Assembly: GCA_017390645.1 (NCBI GenBank)
Contig: JAFPAZ010000009.1
Span: forward strand, 1-5,474
Length of the DNA: 5,474 bases
Source: Lachnospiraceae bacterium
Lineage (GTDB): Bacteria > Bacillota_A > Clostridia > Lachnospirales > Lachnospiraceae
Reading direction: 5' to 3'
In this document: positions 4,351 through 5,474 of the stretch, in pieces
Layout: each line of letters opens with the position of its first letter
Position numbering within the stretch: the stretch's first letter is position 1
Program-made: the position numbers and the translations under genes
The notes under the pieces: model-generated
Told to the model about the DNA's origin: nothing
Database searches by the model: none
The model's input: only the letters and a program-made list of their open reading frames with translations

Positions 4351-5474
4351 ATGTGTGGTTTTGTAGGATTTACAGGCACCTTAGAGAACAAAGATAAAGT
4401 AGTAGCAAATATGTTAAATAAAATCATTCATAGAGGGCCTGATTCACACAACAGTTATTTGGATAATGATGTGGCACTTGGATTTGCACGTCTAAGTATT
4501 ATCGATTTATCAAATGGAAGCCAGCCGATGGAGAACGAAGACGGAAGCCTTGTACTTGTTTTCAATGGCGAAATATATAATTATCAAGACCTGAGGGAAA
4601 AACTAATACAGGCAGGGCATGTGTTTAAAACTTCCAGTGATTCAGAAGTATTGTTGCATGGATATGAAGAATATGGCGTGGATTTATTAAATATGTTAAG
4701 GGGTATGTTTGCCTTTACGATTTGGGATAAGAAGAAGAAAAAATTATTTGGTGTGAGAGATTTCTTTGGAATTAAACCATATTATTATGCGAAAATGGGT
4801 AAAACACTGATTTTTGGAAGTGAGATAAAGAGCTTTACCCCACATCCTGATTTTAAAATGGAATTAAATGAAGAAAAACTTCCGGATTATCTTACTTATG
4901 GCTGTGTTCCGGGATATGATACCATGTTTAAAAATGTGTTTATCCTTCCACCGGCTCATTATTACGAGTATGAAAATGGTAACATGACCATCAAGCGTTA
5001 TTATCAACCGGAATTTAAGATTGATCACAGCAAGAGCATGGATCAGTTCGTAGATGAGATTTCAGCTACTTTTAAGGAATCTGTACAGACACATAAGATT
5101 TCTGACGTTGAGGTAGGATGTTTCTTATCTTCCGGTGTGGATTCTAGCTATGTTGTATGTGAATTATCGAAATTACAAAAGGTTAAATCCTACACCATAG
5201 GTTTTGCTGACCAGAAATATAGTGAAGCAGATGATGCGAAGGTGTTAGCAGATGAAATTGGGGTAGAAAATTATAAAAAACTGATTTCTGCAGACGATTA
5301 TTTTGCAAGTGTAGGGGATGTGCAGTATCATCTGGACGAGCCATTAGGAAATCCAAGTGCCAATAATCTGTATTATGTGTCCCAAAGAGCGGCGGAGGAT
5401 TTAAAAGTAGTCCTTTCCGGTGAAGGTGCAGATGAAATGTTTGGTGGCTATAATGTATATAAAGAGCCATTGTC
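4351..5474 (+). CDS. asnB: Glutamine-hydrolysing asparagine synthase (AsnB/AsnH type), 5' part
   Basis: 374 codons are present before the gene leaves the window; family members run to about 550-630 residues. The N-terminus is MCGFVGF, so Cys2 becomes the N-terminal nucleophile of the class II glutamine amidotransferase domain once Met is removed, which fixes the start. Other glutaminase residues are HRGPDS (27-32), FNGEIYN (71-77) and SDSE (96-99). The synthetase domain shows the ATP pyrophosphatase loop FLSSGVDSS (258-266), YTIGF (281-285), LDEP (328-331) and LSGEGADEMFGGY (355-367). The enzyme takes ammonia from glutamine and amidates an adenylated carboxylate, normally L-aspartate. GGTGA (4340-4344) six bases upstream is the ribosome binding site. 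Being divergent from a D-Asp ligase/racemase operon, it may instead amidate D-Asp in the cell-wall crossbridge as AsnH does in Lactococcus; ordinary L-Asn synthesis is equally compatible with the motifs. Confidence 0.93.
   Translation, partial: MCGFVGFTGTLENKDKVVANMLNKIIHRGPDSHNSYLDNDVALGFARLSIIDLSNGSQPMENEDGSLVLVFNGEIYNYQDLREKLIQAGHVFKTSSDSEVLLHGYEEYGVDLLNMLRGMFAFTIWDKKKKKLFGVRDFFGIKPYYYAKMGKTLIFGSEIKSFTPHPDFKMELNEEKLPDYLTYGCVPGYDTMFKNVFILPPAHYYEYENGNMTIKRYYQPEFKIDHSKSMDQFVDEISATFKESVQTHKISDVEVGCFLSSGVDSSYVVCELSKLQKVKSYTIGFADQKYSEADDAKVLADEIGVENYKKLISADDYFASVGDVQYHLDEPLGNPSANNLYYVSQRAAEDLKVVLSGEGADEMFGGYNVYKEPL

Noticed and set aside
5183..5470. A 95-codon minus-strand frame inside asnB
   Set aside because: It is histidine/leucine-rich low-information sequence opposite the conserved synthetase motifs of asnB.

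Overview
The window looks like a low-GC Gram-positive chromosome, most likely a Clostridia/Lachnospiraceae-type Firmicute. The basis is AT-rich genes, AAAGGA/AGGAGG ribosome binding sites, sigma-A-like TTGACA/TATAAT promoters and the style of the encoded proteins. The genus cannot be named from this sequence alone.

Layout, left to right. Positions 1-144 (minus) hold the first 48 codons of a hemolysin III/TrhA-like membrane protein, with its own upstream region containing a palindrome over a candidate promoter (197-225). A rho-independent terminator at 288-324 closes a three-gene minus-strand operon. In transcription order the operon is an ATP-grasp ligase closely resembling D-aspartate ligases of peptidoglycan crossbridge synthesis (3888-2674), an aspartate/glutamate racemase (2655-1942) and a MurE-type UDP-MurNAc-peptide ligase (1919-390). 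Gaps between these genes are only 18 and 22 nt. The operon starts from a perfect consensus promoter (TTGACA, 17 bp, TATAAT; 4002-3974) whose spacer is filled by a nearly perfect 19-bp palindrome, followed by a leader of about 79 nt with two abutting hairpins. Divergently, on the plus strand, lies an unusually G-rich, C-poor leader (about 4043-4350) and then the 5' two-thirds or so of an asparagine synthase (4351 to the window edge).

The genes fit one pathway. The racemase would supply D-aspartate, and the ATP-grasp enzyme would attach it to the side-chain amine of the third residue of the peptidoglycan stem peptide. The MurE-like ligase lacks the DNPR arginine used for meso-diaminopimelate, so it would install a different diamino acid, probably L-lysine. 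The divergent AsnB/AsnH-type amidotransferase could amidate the D-Asp to D-Asn. This pathway is inferred from family knowledge (Enterococcus/Lactococcus D-Asp crossbridges) and gene clustering; the sequence shows only the families and motifs.
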